Counted from the first letter of the stretch, positions 1 to 13,370 are shown. The stretch: DNA of 64,000 nt from Ilex aquifolium (GCA_951799425.1 OX637398.1:372001-436000), one strand, 5' to 3'. Notes: generated by a model from the letters alone, not told the origin. Made by a program: numbers and translations.

Positions 1-92
1 AGGAAAAATAGTTCCTAAGAGTGTATTTCGAGTAATTTTTTATAAGTGTTTTTAGGAATTATTTTTCATAAGTACGTTTAAAAAAAAAAATA

Positions 93-788
93 GTGTTTGA
101 AACCGCTCTACCACTACTTCTACCACCACCACCCCCACCACTTCAACACCACCGCCGCTGCCACCACTATCGCCATCCTACCACACCCACCGCTCCACCA
201 CCACCATCACTACCACTACTGCCCCCGCCACCACCACCACTCTCATCGCCCTACCTCCACCCCCACGACCATCATAATTACCACCACCATCGTCAACCCA
301 CCACTGTCACTGCCCCACTTGCACTCCCATTGCCACCCACTACTGATTGTTATCATCGTCGTCTACTGCCACCACTCATCACCTTATTCTTATATTTATT
401 ACCATTACCACCATCATCCCACTACCACCTTCAACACCCCCACCATTACCATTGTTGTCCATCGTTCCACCTCCACCACCAACCGTCATCGCTCACCACT
501 GTAGACACCCACTGTCACCTACCCCCCACTACACTTACCATCGCCGCCATTCGCCACCACACATCACACTGTTGCCTAGAAGCACCCATCTTCGCTCACC
601 ACCACCATCGTCATCGTCCCACCACCACCGTCATTGTCCCACACTCACAACCACCACCACCGTTGTCACACACGGCTGCCACCACCACCACAGTTGTTGC
701 CACTCATCACAACCATCACTGTCTCCCACCATCACCACTGCCGCCAACCACCACTAACACCGTTCACCCCCATTTTTTATGTTTGTGA
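93..788. repeat. G-poor CCA/CAC-rich low-complexity tract
   Basis: From about 100 to 775 the + strand is built almost entirely of A, C and T, with irregular CCA, CAC, ACC and TCA triplets and very few G. The absence of stops in several overlapping frames follows from this composition: each frame gives a His/Pro/Thr/Leu-rich string with no domain. I read it as a degenerated trinucleotide-like satellite rather than a gene. Confidence 0.75.
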
Positions 789-1257
789 TTTAATTTTGGG
801 TGTGAATACAAATATGTTTATTGTTGACAATTTTTTTTATTACTTCGTGTCTTCAGGCATGGAAATAATTAATCAATTTATAATATAAAACATGACAGAC
901 TTTAATAAACTCATTTGACGGTCTCAAATAGACTCATCAAACGTCCACCAACATCCATCTCAAAATCATTCATATTGCACCATACCTTTAAGCACGAGTT
1001 ACCTCTAATTATTTTAATAAAATCTATAAGATTTGAATGCAACTTACCCTCTACTTGTTGGATGAATTATGGTTATCCATTAATGGATAAAAGTAAAAAA
1101 TTATGATTATAATCACCCTTATTTCTCTTTAAAAAAAAAAAAAAAAAAAAGGGGGATTGTTAGAGGATAAATCCCAAATATTGGGGATATCATATGGTAT
1201 GATCACTAACCCCTACCTATATTTATGTAGTAATGATCCACTATCCCCTTGATTAAT
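789..1257. other. AT-rich intergenic DNA upstream of mannosidase copy 1
   Basis: No gene is visible here. The stretch is AT-rich, with an A-run at about 1132-1150. The sequence around 1155-1240 (GGGGGATTGTTAGAGGAT onward) could be a transposon edge, but no partner end or target duplication was found. Confidence 0.5.
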
Positions 1258-1260
1258 AAT

Positions 1261-1268
1261 TTATAAAT
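1261..1268 (+). promoter_or_regulatory. possible TATA box of mannosidase copy 1
   Basis: TTATAAAT lies 276 bases upstream of the ATG at 1544. Transcription would then start near 1290-1300 and give a 5' leader of about 250 bases. The placement rests on the motif and its distance only. Confidence 0.35.
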
Positions 1269-1343
1269 TCAAGCTTATCCCTCTGTCGTCAGTCAGGGTC
1301 CCAGAGAAGTGGGTCCGAGAGAGAGAGGAATTGATCGTACATC

Positions 1344-1351
<8 letters not shown>

Positions 1352-1376
<25 letters not shown>
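1352..1376 (+). repeat. (GA)n microsatellite in the 5' leader of mannosidase copy 1
   Basis: A GT run passes directly into a pure GA run within the probable 5'UTR. GAGA repeats in plant leaders and core promoters can bind BBR/BPC proteins. A regulatory role here is inference. Confidence 0.7.
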
Positions 1377-1543
1377 AATTGGACTCCTGTACCATCGACA
1401 CCTAACACAAATTTAGTTTTATGGTTGATGGATCGAAGTTTGTGCTGTGCTTTCAGATGATCTGCTACTTGTAATCTTGAACTGAAGCAGGAAGTGGTTG
1501 GTAGTAGAAGGAGTTTAGAGCTAGGTTGTGTTGTGCAACATCA

Positions 1544-4500
1544 ATGGAGGTGAAAATACTAGTATTGCTTCCATTTCTTTTGACGGGATTTCGCTTCTTG
1601 GTAGAATCCAAGTACATAGCTTACAATACTACACATAGAATCGTCCCCGACAAAATCAACGTCCATTTGGTCCCTCACTCTCACGACGATGTAGGCTGGT
1701 TGAAGACCGTTGATCAGTACTACGCCGGTGCCAATAATACGATTCGGGTCGGCTACCTCCTGTCCGCTCTTATCTCTCTCTCTCTCTCTCTCCACGCGCA
1801 TAAATTATGAGTAAATCTGTCGTATACTTATTAGTTGTTGGTTGATTGAATAGGGAGCTTGTGTTCAGAACGTATTGGATTCCGTGATTTCAGCACTTTT
1901 GGATGACAAAAATCGCAAGTTCATCTATGTTGAAATGGCAAGATTTTTCATAATACAAACGTTTGATTATTTTGTATCTATCTATGAATACAGAATACGT
2001 ATATGTTTTTATGTATTTTCCTGCTACTACACGGACATCTTTGATGAATTTATGATGACTTCTTACCTGAACGAGTGGTTTTTATTGATGTTTTTAGGCA
2101 TTCTTCCAGCGGTGGTGGAGACAGCAGAGCGAGGCACTTCAGACTAAAGTCAAGGAGCTTGTCAACTCCGGCCAACTAGAGTTCATGTAGTAAAGATTTT
2201 TTAATTTATTTTCTTCGCTTTCAACTCTAGTAGCTATATACAAATTTGCTTTATGCATCTGATTTTTTCTCCTTTCTATTGTGAATTAGAAACGGTGGTA
2301 TGTGTATGCACGACGAGGCAACCCCACATTACATTGATCTGATTGATCAAACAACTTTAGGACACCGGTTTATCAATGATGAATTTGGGCAGAAACCTAG
2401 AGTGGGTTGGCAAATTGATCCTTTTGGACATTCTGCTGTTCAAGCTTACTTACTAGGTGCAGAGGTACGAGTCCTGGATGTTGCCTTTTTTTTTTATGTC
2501 TCTGTCACTTCTATGTTTACATACTTGAATATTGGTTACTTTGTGTGCATTTAGTAAAGGATACATCTATCTAATAAACTTTCAGTACATCCCCTAAGCT
2601 GTTTTAGTGCCAATCCCCTTGTGGCAGGCGAGCTATTGATCCCGGTCACTAATCATTTTGTTGCAGTTAGGATTTGACTCTCTATTTTTCGCTCGAATTG
2701 ATTACCAAGACAGAGCTAAGCGAAAAGATGAAAAGACTCTTGAGGTTGTGTGGCAGGGTTCTAAGTCCCTTGGTTCATCTTCGCAGGTTAGGGATTTCAA
2801 AATTTGTTTTGCCTTTCATAGTGTGTGACTCGATAGATGAGTGGTACTTTGGTTTCGGGGTAACATCTTGGAAATTATATTCTCATCATGCAGATATTCA
2901 CTGGTATATTTCCTGAGCATTATAGTCCTCCTGATGGTTTTTCATTTGAAATTAATGAGGTGTCACCTCCTATACAGGTAAACTCATGCAAAATGGATTG
3001 TGCTTTGATGTTTCTGCTCTAGAACCTTCTTCAATGAATTTTTTGTCTGCAGGATGATGTTCTCCTGTTTGACTATAATGTTAAAGAGCGAGTTGATGAT
3101 TTTGTAGCAGCTGCTGTGAAACAGGTAAAATAAAGAATGTCATTTAAGTATAATCAAGACTTCCATTTTATGTCTTGAAATTCGCTAAGATATTGTTATT
3201 GCAGTTAAGATAAGACTACATTTTTTTAATTTCAGGCTGAAGTGACCAGGACAAACCATATAATGTGGACCATGGGGGAGGATTTTCGGTATCAATATGC
3301 AGTTTCATGGTTCAGGCAGATGGACAAATTTATTCATTATGTTAACATGGTACTCATCTTTATATGTATTCCGGAATATGGGTGAATTAAGAAAATTGAT
3401 GCATCTATTCCAGTTTATGTAAGGGTTTCATATCCTCGGTATAATGTTTTCGAACTTTATTTTTGAAGTAGCTAAATCATTTACCTTCGGATTACTCTCA
3501 GGATGGGCGTGTTAATGCTCTGTATTCGACTCCATCCATTTACACAGACGCAAAATATGCAGCAAATAAACCATGGCCTCTTAAAACGGGTGATTTTTTC
3601 CCGTGAGTGTACTATTGGAATCCTGATCACTACATATTGATCCCAAAATGAAGTTCGCATTCCAATTGTTTAAGCAATCAAAAACATTCTCCAGGTATGC
3701 AGATCGTGAAAATGCATATTGGACAGGTTACTTTACAAGTAGGCCAGGCCTTAAAGGTTATGTCAGAGCGTTGAGTGGTTACTACCTGGTAAGATTTTCA
3801 GGCATCTCTTACTTTATGTCAAAGTGTGGTCATACAGTGTATATCCTGGTGAGCTGTTACAGTTTTAGAAAGTTAATGTTTTTTTGGTAATAAAATAGGC
3901 AGCAAGGCAATTAGAATTCTTAAAGGGCAGGAGTAGTTCAGGGCCAAACACAGATGCATTAGCTGATGCTTTGGCAATTGCTCAACATCATGATGCTGTC
4001 AGTGGTACGGAAAGACAGCATGTGTCAGATGATTATGCGAAGCGACTTTCAATGGGCTATGCAGAGGTACAGGAAAATGGACATTGCGGATATATCAGTT
4101 CTCACGAAGGCATATGTTTACCCCACTTTTTGCTGCATTGGCTCTGTAGTTTTGTATACTATAGTCCTAGATAATGGAATGATCTAACAATAATGAAGTG
4201 AATTCAATTCTTCCTAATTTATTGCTAGCATTCGAATATTTAAAGATACACATTCTAACAGTTTGAGTAATAATTTTGTGCAGGCTGAGGAGGTGGTTGC
4301 ATCATCACTGGCTTTCTTGACAGATTCAAGATTAAGTACCAGGCCTAAGAATTCAGTCACGAAGTTTCAGCAGGCAATATATGGTCACTAGCTTTTACAT
4401 TTGATTTAGTGTTATTAAGGTTATCAACATCATTTGCCTATGACAGTGGAATTGCACTACTTGTAGTTTGATAACATGTAAACCTTTATCGTGCACTTAT

Positions 4501-7500
4501 CAAAACCAATTACTGTTTCGATATGGAATTATATCCGGAAGAGGGAATGTATTTTTTTGATCATGTTTCCAAAAAATGTTTTTCTGTGCTCAAATGGAAA
4601 CAGAATCGAGAAGTTGTCTCTACAGAGTCTTCTGCTATAGCTTTCTTTTTTGTTGAAACTACTTGTGAATTATCCCACTAAATGTTTTTACAAGAAGCAC
4701 CAATCATCAATAAGCACTATGATATACACGTTAAGTTGAATATTTCTTGTTTTTGATAGCAGATTATGTTTATTTCTTTATTTTGCTTGATGAAGTATAT
4801 TTTACGTAATAAGTTGTGGATTGTTTTGAATTTGAACTCTTGGATACCAAACAATTTTGTCTGGTATGATGCTGTATTCTTTATATGGATGTGGCAAAAA
4901 ACAACTTGGTAATTGAGGATATTTTTCGTTTCCTTTTCATTTCATGGAAAAATTATGCTAAATCCTGATATGTGGATTTTGTCTTTGCTAGTGTCCTCTT
5001 CTTAATATGAGTTATTGTCCACCATCAGAATCTGCTTTGTCTAATCGGAAAGATTTGGTAAGAATAAAAATTCACTCTACTTCTTATGGAATTATTCTGC
5101 CTTGAAAACCACCATCATTTTCTGCTCTCTTATATTTTCCAGGTTGTAGTTGTGTACAATCCTTTAGGATGGAAGAGAGAAGAAGTAATTCGTATTCCTG
5201 TGAGTGCGGCCACTTTACCCTAAACACATCTTCTTTCTAAATGTTGTATATGAACGTGCTAGAAGCTTACATGTGATGTATTAGTTATGAAGAACATCTC
5301 TTGTGTGGGTGATGAAGAAGTTTCCGACCTAGTGGATGAATACAAATTCACTTGATTTTTTCGGAAAAGATAAAATAAAACGAAGAAGAAGAAGAAAGAG
5401 TAATGCAGCTGATTAATTGCTTGCTGAGAAACAAACTTGTATACTGACTTCAAATTCAAATGCTTGAAATTTGAGAGGTGCTTATTTCATAGTGATGATT
5501 TCTGTATAACTTGACAAGTTGACATTGTTACGTAGGGGTTATTTGGGTTCACCTCTTAGTTGAAACTTGCCTGATGTAAATTGAGGTCCTTGTAAGGATT
5601 TATGAACATATCAGGTATACATTCTATGAAAAGAGGCATTATGTAAAAAACTTGCAACATAATATTAATTCTAGATCATAACTACTATTTGGTGTGGCAA
5701 CCTTTTGGGTCTTGTTTTAGAGAGATGCTAGAAACTTTGAAGATAAGTTTGAGTAAAGCAATGTTGTGGATAGAATTTACTACTTGGCTTCCTTTTGGGT
5801 TTCAGTGATTACCTAGTTTTTGGCTACTCTGATTTTCTTGATTAGAGATGTTGGAAAACTATATATGATATATAATTTTTTTTTTAATTTCTCTTTGTTT
5901 TTTACTTACCTTATTGGTGGACTTCTCACCCCATGCACTTTGCTTTATTCTGAAAATAACATTTCTTTGTTGTTGAGAAAAAAAATAATTGTGATTTCAA
6001 GATCTATAATGACTTTGACGCAGTCTCTGTTTTATCTTAACCAAAACATTAACTCAAAAAACGAGGGCAAGATTGAGAGACAGTGAGAATTTGTTGGGAG
6101 TGTGGTTTCAATGGCCCTGAGTTGATAGAGATTGATCAACAGGACTTCTGCTATTACTGCTCGATGAGCGTCTCCCCAAGCCATGTGAACCTTGTTGTAT
6201 ATCCCAAAACTAATACCCTACTGGTAGACATTGGAATCATTTGCTAGATTCTATAGGTTTCCTGCAGCTTTTGTTCATACAATTAATATTATTTGTTATT
6301 TGCATTTTATTCCTCTTCATTTAAAGAATAATGTGTATTCTTGGTAATAATGATCAGTCCAAACATTTGCAAACTGATTTTGATAATCATGTAAATGATT
6401 ATAACAAAAACCTTCAATATTTAGATAATTTGGTAAGGAAATCATGTCCGGTTATTCCATAAGCAGAGTTCAGTTTCTTTAGTATATAAATTGCTAGGTC
6501 CGAGCATCCCTCAATTCTGTTTCATGAACTGCTTTTTTCAACCCAATGGGCAAATACTAATTCCAATGCCTCATTAGTGACTAATACAGTAATTTTATTT
6601 GGATTGTGCGGAATGAGCACTTCAAAATCGGAGTTTCAAACTTTGAGGTTGTTTTCTTGGTTGATGTTCAATTTTGTAAACACAAAACCAATGGAACCAA
6701 AAAGAGAGTTGCAATTTTGATTGGGAGCTTTTTTTTTTTTTTTTTTAATAAAAAAAATCGAGGGACATAAATCACTTAATACTGAAAAGGTTAAATATTT
6801 GGCAATTATTTGCATAACACGGCCATTCGTTGACATAAATTTTTGTTCATTTGTTGAATTGTGTAAAATATCTGCTAAAGTAACATTCTACAGGTTTCGT
6901 CCGAGAGGATAAGTGTTCTGGATCCTGCTGGAAAAGAAGTTGAATCTCAGCTTCTTCCTATCTCCAATTTCTCTTTGAGCACCAGAAATTATTATGTCAA
7001 AGCATATTTGGGTGGATCCCCAAGTGGCACTCCTAAATATTGGCTTGCCTTTTTAGCATCTGTACCTCCTCTTGGTTTCAGCACTTATATTATCTCACAT
7101 GCAAAACAGACAGGTTAACTATCCTGTTCCAGGGCTTGTGGTTTGCTCCTCTAAATTGTAATACGTAGTGAAACATATTTCCATGCTAGTGTTGACAATA
7201 AGTTATTGAAATCTCTGTCAAGCAGGTGCAGGTTCAACAATCTCAACAGTGTACACGTCAGAAGGAAGTATCGATGATACCTTAGAAGTTGGCCAAGGAA
7301 ATCTAAAGCTGCTTTATAATGTAGATGAAGGAAAGCTTACTCGTTACATCAATAGGAGAAATTTGGTATGCTATATTTCTGATACTTAAATTTTGCAGTT
7401 CACAATCGTATTTGATTCCAGTGTTTTCCTTCTTTGATTTTTGTTTTCCATTAAAACAATAATGATGGGAATGAGCTTATTGTTTAGTTGCATTTTACTT

Positions 7501-10500
7501 TGAGAAAAGTTCCTTGTATCTCGTGCAGGAACTTCTAATATTTGAAAGTTCTATATGAATCACATGATAGCACCTACATGATCCTCACAACATGGCTCAA
7601 CTAAATATTGAAATGATATATTGATGATTATAGAGCATGGAAAGCTAACTCTTTTGTCCTTTTTGGTTCATCACTGAAGATTACAGCATTTGCTGAACAA
7701 TCATACCGTTATTATTCAGGGTACAATGGGACTGATAGAGAAAATCAGGTAATCTTATTTTTCCCCGATCAAAGTTAGTTTTTGTCTCGACCTCCATGGC
7801 CCTGACATATTTTTCATCATGTGCATAAACAATTATCTTTTGCAAATTGTCAAAGGCCTCTGGAGCATATATCTTCCGTCCAAATGGTACATTCCCCATA
7901 AAGTCTGAAGGCCAGGTAAACCATTCTCCTATACATTTTTGATGAAGCACTTCTACTTTATGTTTTGTCATTTTTAAGGCATAGTTTCTCATAGAAAATG
8001 GAAATGATTGTTCCAGGTTTCTCTAACTGTCATGCGGGGTCCCATAATGGATGAAGTTCATCAGCAATTTAATTCATGGATGTATCAGGTGGTTTCCTGG
8101 TCAAAGGAGTATATAGTGCTCTACGTTTTTTGCTTTTAGTTGGAGTTTTCTCATCTCTGTCATGTCTCATCACTCCTTTCTGCACTTGTATACCCAGCCA
8201 TATCTGGAAATACTTTATTTTGCTTTTGGCATCACTCTCTTCCATAGTTACACATGTGCTCTCATATTTATATTTTTCCTGTATCCAAAGGTAATGAACT
8301 TGGATACAGTCGTGGATACAACTCCCCACCCCCCCCACCCAAAAAAAAAAAAAAACCCCTACACACACACAAACCTCCCAACCTGGATGAAGGCAGGACT
8401 ACCCAAAGATTTTACCAACTAGGTCAGCTGGCTCATACTTGCGAAGTCATGTCTATATTTTCTAGTTCAATCTTATTGAGGATTTGTCCAAAATTCCAGA
8501 ATTTAGCCATCAATTATGTGCTTACACTTTCAAAAAACAAACACATGCAGGTCACCAGGGTATACAAGGAAAAGGAACATGCTGAAGTTGAGTTCTATGT
8601 AAGTATACCTCTGACAATGATCCATAACGTAACCAAAATGATTCTAAATTTTTTCAAATATGGGAAGATTTATTTGTTGTCTGTGCATTTTTATTTTAGA
8701 TTGGACCAATACCTGTGGATGATGAAGTTGGCAAAGAAATAACAACTCAAATTACAACTGCCTTGAAGACCAATAAAACATTCTATACGGATTCTAATGG
8801 GCGGGACTTCATTAAAAGGGTATGCCAATGTTTGATATTTGAAATATCTACAATTTTGTCATGGTTGTTTTGGTTATTGAATTAGTTAAACTTGGTGACA
8901 AGCTGAGGAATTTATATAGCTATATTTCATGTCTTCTTGTTACAAACAATATTTCTCGACATGTGCTTTCAAAGCATCGGGGTGGAAATTTTGATGTGGT
9001 TATGTGAAGAGGGGGATATAGATGAGAAGATTGACTTAATGTTGCTTATGAAATTCACTACATTACCCGTTTTGATACTATTAGAAACCGGTATCTAATA
9101 GTATGATGCTAGCCTCTGACTTCCCATACTTGAAGGTATCTAATTGTTTGAATCAAACTTTCTCTTTTGCAGGTTCGAAATTACAGAGCAGACTGGGAAC
9201 TGCAGGTGCACCAACCAATTGCTGGAAATTATTACCCTGTATGTCATTCCTGTCTTAACTATTAGCTGATATATGTTTGGTCTGCCTTCCTTTTTCTATA
9301 ATCAGGTTGCAACTTATTCCTACAACTTTTCATGAATAAAATTTTATGTGATATTGAGTTTCTATAATGTCAAGCTGGAGGATTAATCCTATAAGTTTAA
9401 AAGCAAGTTGTTAGTGCTGTTGATCCAAGCGATTTTTCCTTTTCAACAGATTCTGTTTCAAAAACCTATCTTCTATGTTCTAGTTTATTTCGTATGTAGG
9501 AATTCTTATGGCAATGCCTACTGACATCTTCCCAGTTATTTGATTCAAGCCCTTTCAATAAATGCTCGTCCAGAAATACTTTGACTGTTGATGTCCATTT
9601 TGATGGTTTCTTTGCCCAACTCTTTCATTTATCCTTTCTCCTTCTTTTAGATAAATCTAGGGATTTATGTGGAAGATCATAGCACGGAGCTATCCGTTTT
9701 GGTGGACCGCGCAGTGGGTGGATCCAGTTTGGTGGATGGTCAAATAGAGCTGATGCTCCATAGGTTTGTTTTTGCCTCATTGTATATTTACATTATTGAT
9801 TTTTTGTTCTTAAATTGAATTCATACTGCTTTGATGCTTTTCTTTATTCGTAATTGAAATGAATTACATTGTCTGATACCTAACATATTTTTCTTTTATT
9901 GTATAGGAGGCTGATTCATGATGATACTAGAGGTGTAGGAGAGGCATTAAACGAAACAGTTTGTGTCCTCAATGATTGCAAGGGTTTAACGGTGAGCATA
10001 TCTTACCAATTGATATTCACAATCGCATGAATGGTATGGATCATAACATAATGTTGAAAATAGCACTTAGTGAAGATCTCCAATCTACGAAAGTTTCCTA
10101 GTGCCCACTGTATTTCAGGCTGTTGCTCTTGTCCAATTACCATTGGTCCTATTACTGGGAAACAAGCACATCTCATTTCTTTCTTGAAATTTCTCACTGG
10201 GTTGCTTGGACAGCTTATCATAATTATCGTGCCATTTTCTCCTACCATGTGTGGAACTTAAAAATTTTCTCCAGAATACCTGTCTTATGCGCCTTGTTGA
10301 CTTTGGTCTTGGTACTTGATATCAAAACATACTGTGATTGTGGCAGAACAGGATAGGCATGGCACTTCTAGAGGATTCTACCAAAACCAATTGGCTATAG
10401 GTGGATAGGCCCCTCAACCAAATATAACAACCTTTGGTTGTCCTAATTTTTCTTTGTCAGAACCAATCTCTCTTCATACCCTTCCTCACATGGAATATAG

Positions 10501-13370
10501 GCTTGCACGTGGACTAACCAACCAACCAAACAAAATAGTTAGACAAACTCATAGGGAAATTTAAATGGTGGAGAGACCTGGCTTATTGACTATCTAAGGC
10601 TCTGATACAATACTGAAGGCATCCATTCCAAATTCAATTGGCTATGGGCTGAGAGGCTGGTTGCGGATGTGTTTTGTATGTTTTGTTTTGATGTATTTTT
10701 GGGTTGGACGTCTCCTACACATTTGATTTGTCTTTTTGATGAATTATTGTAATGCTTCTTTACTCATTATTCAAAAAAGTTGTTTCTTATAAAATAAAAT
10801 AAAAAAATAGGGGTGGAGAGGCCCCTCAAACATATAAACTACACTTGGGTGGCCTTAATTTTATGATCTGGGATACAAACTCTCTTCATAGGGATCGTGC
10901 CTAATGATTTCCTCTCTTCCCCCTTAATGTTCTAGGTACCATTTCAATATTTTGTTTGTTGCATAGTCCCCAAGTGTCTGATTCCATAATGTTTCCATGT
11001 GATTTATTGCGTTTTTAACCCCAACCACATAACAAAAGATAAGTACAAAGACAGTGTTAAGTTCCACCTCTAGTTTAGTACTTTAAGATACATGCAAAAA
11101 ATTTGACATGCAATTGAAGCATACCAGCCTATGTGCTTTTTTTGAATCAACCTTTTGCTGCGTACATCCTATATGGACGTCATATTCAAAATTTTTGGTG
11201 ACATACTTATGCAACACACAAATGGCCATGATGCCTAAGTTCTTGTGGAGGTTGATTTATGAGGCAAAGGAGAGGCAGGCCCAAATTGTCTTTATATAGA
11301 CAAGCAAGATTTAAAATAAGTTGATTGAGAAGGGCATCTCTTTGAAATCATCAAATAAATTAGGTGGGATGGTTTGGAAGTTCTGAAATAGTTTCTTTCA
11401 CTTCAACTGCAAGCTAAACAATCATGGACGGGCTCCCTTGTCTAAACTATCTCCAAGTCGATTCTAGATTGCCTGCTGTTTGTGTTTTTTCCCAGTGACC
11501 TATGTTGTTGGGAGCTATAAGCTATTATAGTATATTGCTACTACAAAATAGTGCTGTTTCTTGCTTGCACATTTTTGATTATGCTCCTATCACTAAAAGC
11601 CTTAAGAATATAGATATACAACTAGGACCAATTTAGTTTTCACTGTAAGTTATTAAAGTAATGCTGAGTTGTATAGTTTGACTAGGATTGAATTTGATCA
11701 TCAATTACCTCATCTTCCTTCCTTTCACATTTCCCCTCTTTGAGATTTAGTTTGCTTATTGAAGCAGTGCAACTCATATTCATTGCTGTTGTGTTGCAGG
11801 CCCAAGGGAAATTTTATCTTAGAATTGACCCTCTAGGAGAAGGGGCGAAGTGGCGTCGGACATTTGGCCAAGAGATCTATTCTCCACTTCTTTTAGCATT
11901 CACAGAACAGGTAGAGTATCTATCTGAAAATTGACTTGGTGCAAAAAATGCTGCATAACTTGATGATTGTTTCCTGTAATGCAGGATGGAAATAATTGGA
12001 TGAATTCTCATGTCCCAACCTTTTCAGCTATTGATCCTTCCTATAGTTTACCGAACAATATTGCAGTACTAACTCTCCAGGTACAGGAATACCAAAATGC
12101 AAGTATTTGGGGCATGGTGGTTCTGAATTTCCCTTTGATACTACTCTTACTGTTCCCTGCTGGGTTTGCTCCTCCCCCTTTATCAGTTTATAGAATTTGC
12201 TTCTTTCTCCTGATTGCAGGAACTTGAAAGTGGGGAAGTACTCCTTCGGTTAGCCCACCTATATGAGGTCTGAGCTTCTAACTTCCATTTTATTTTCATA
12301 TGATGTACAGATCTTTTATGGTTACATCATTAAAAATAGTTTCTCAACACCTCGTTAGTGAACTAAAATCCTGAGGACCAGTTTTAGAAATTAAATTGCT
12401 TTCCACCATCAGTTTCATTGAGCGCTTGAAGCTGGACTTCCGATATCGAGGGGAACATGAAGCATACTCGTCATCAAGACAAAAAATTAAAAGACTTTCT
12501 TCTTTCTGATAGACGCATCTAAGGCTTGCAGAGAATCCCTGGTTTTACGACTATTTGTATTGTTACTGTGTATGCCATCCAAGTTTCTGATACTCTTAGA
12601 AAGTTTGTGGTCCTATTTCTAACCTAAAAGTCAAATCATATTGTCTCTAACTTGAAAGTCGCAGGATTTTACTTTGGAAATTCTGTTGAAACGAGGGAAT
12701 TTTGAATTGGTTGGGTGTTCGTTCCTGGATGTGGTGGTAGTGGATTATCTTCAATGATAACTGTGCTAAAGAAAGCCTTTATGACAGTCGTGCTCAGGAT
12801 TAATTTCTCTCTTAGTCATCCCACTCCTACCTTAAAGGCATTTTTTTTTTACTTATGGGTTGCTAATGGATCTTGAATTTTATGTTTTTGTATAGCTGTA
12901 AGCTTTTGCCTTTTCAGTCTACATTTATTGCCATGGAACCTAATTTCATGCTTCTGTGGGTGTTGGGGTATCTGCAAAGACGGGGGAGGATAAAGATTAT
13001 TCTGTAATGACAAGTGTGGAACTGAAAAGGCTATTCCCAAACAAGAAGGTAAAACTATAGATAGATATCCCCTTATTGCTCTTTTCCTTGGGTGATGCAT
13101 ACTGATATTTATTTCATTTCCCATTTTTTTTTTCAGATTAGAAGGTTAACAGAGATGAATTTGTCTGCCAATCAAGAAAGAGCTGAAATGGAGAAGAGAA
13201 GACTAGTTTGGAAGGTAGAAGGCTCTTTAGGAGGGCCCAACGTTGCGAGGGGAGGTCCTGTTGATCCTGAAAAGCTGGAGGTGGAACTTGCTCCAATGGA
13301 AATCCGGACCTTCTGTATCGACTTTGATTACATAAAAATGTGTGGATCTTATAAGAAGAAAGTTTCATGA
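1544..13370 (+). CDS. alpha-mannosidase (GH38), tandem copy 1, 29 exons
   Basis: Retaining, zinc-dependent alpha-mannosidase of the plant vacuolar/apoplastic (jack-bean-like) class, which trims alpha-mannose from N-glycans. Exons: 1544-1747, 1854-1937, 2098-2186, 2290-2464, 2667-2786, 2894-2977, 3053-3124, 3236-3349, 3502-3602, 3695-3788, 3899-4066, 4284-4373, 4992-5057, 5143-5199, 6894-7113, 7226-7365, 7680-7748, 7856-7915, 8017-8088, 8551-8598, 8700-8819, 9173-9238, 9651-9763, 9907-9991, 11800-11910, 11985-12080, 12220-12267, 12980-13048, 13137-13370. They total 3069 nt, 1022 aa, the normal family length. The ATG at 1544 is chosen because the upstream frame opens only at a TTG. Residues 1-22 form a signal peptide ([16 protein letters not shown]). 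His47 and Asp49 in HSHDDVGW are expected zinc ligands; Asp169 in [10 protein letters not shown] is the expected nucleophile; [12 protein letters not shown] is the middle-domain motif. No disruption was seen. Introns 2 and 12 have GC donors. A paralogue lies 960 bases downstream on the same strand. Confidence 0.93.
1938..2097 (+). other. GC-AG intron 2 of mannosidase copy 1
   Basis: The exon ends GTT GAA ATG and the intron begins GCAAGA. The acceptor TTTTTAG is followed by GCA TTC TTC CAG. Joining here keeps the family sequence YVE-x-AFFQ, and no GT donor nearby would do so. The same position has a GC donor in copy 2. Confidence 0.75.
4374..4991 (+). other. GC-AG intron 12 of mannosidase copy 1
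   Basis: The exon ends TTT CAG CAG and the intron starts GCAATA; it ends TTTGCTAG before TGT CCT CTT CTT. The join FQQ-CPLLN matches copy 2, where the donor is CAACAG followed by GCAAAA. Both donors are weak GC sites beyond position 4. Confidence 0.7.
5200..6893 (+). other. long intron 14 of mannosidase copy 1
   Basis: This 1.7 kb AT-rich intron separates exons 14 and 15; in copy 2 the same intron is 804 bases. It has T-rich and A-rich runs (about 6730-6757) and no coding sequence or clear transposon ends that I could find. Confidence 0.6.
9992..11799 (+). other. long intron 24 of mannosidase copy 1, repeat-like
   Basis: This 1.8 kb intron compares with 255 bases in copy 2, so copy 1 has probably gained sequence. 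Two related passages sit about 450 bases apart: near 10400-10480 (TGGATAGGCCCCTCAACCAA) and near 10810-10900 (TGGAGAGGCCCCTCAAACAT). Each is followed by a similar ...CTCTCTTCATA... string. They look like two diverged copies of one repeat. No open frame is present. Confidence 0.45.

Noticed and set aside
93-788. Open frames of up to 231 codons, His/Pro/Thr-rich
   Set aside because: Several frames are open at once because the tract lacks G and therefore lacks TAG and TGA. There is no domain or conserved pattern.
8254-8742. 162-codon open frame within mannosidase copy 1
   Set aside because: It reads through introns 19 and 20 and the true exon 20. The family alignment requires splicing.
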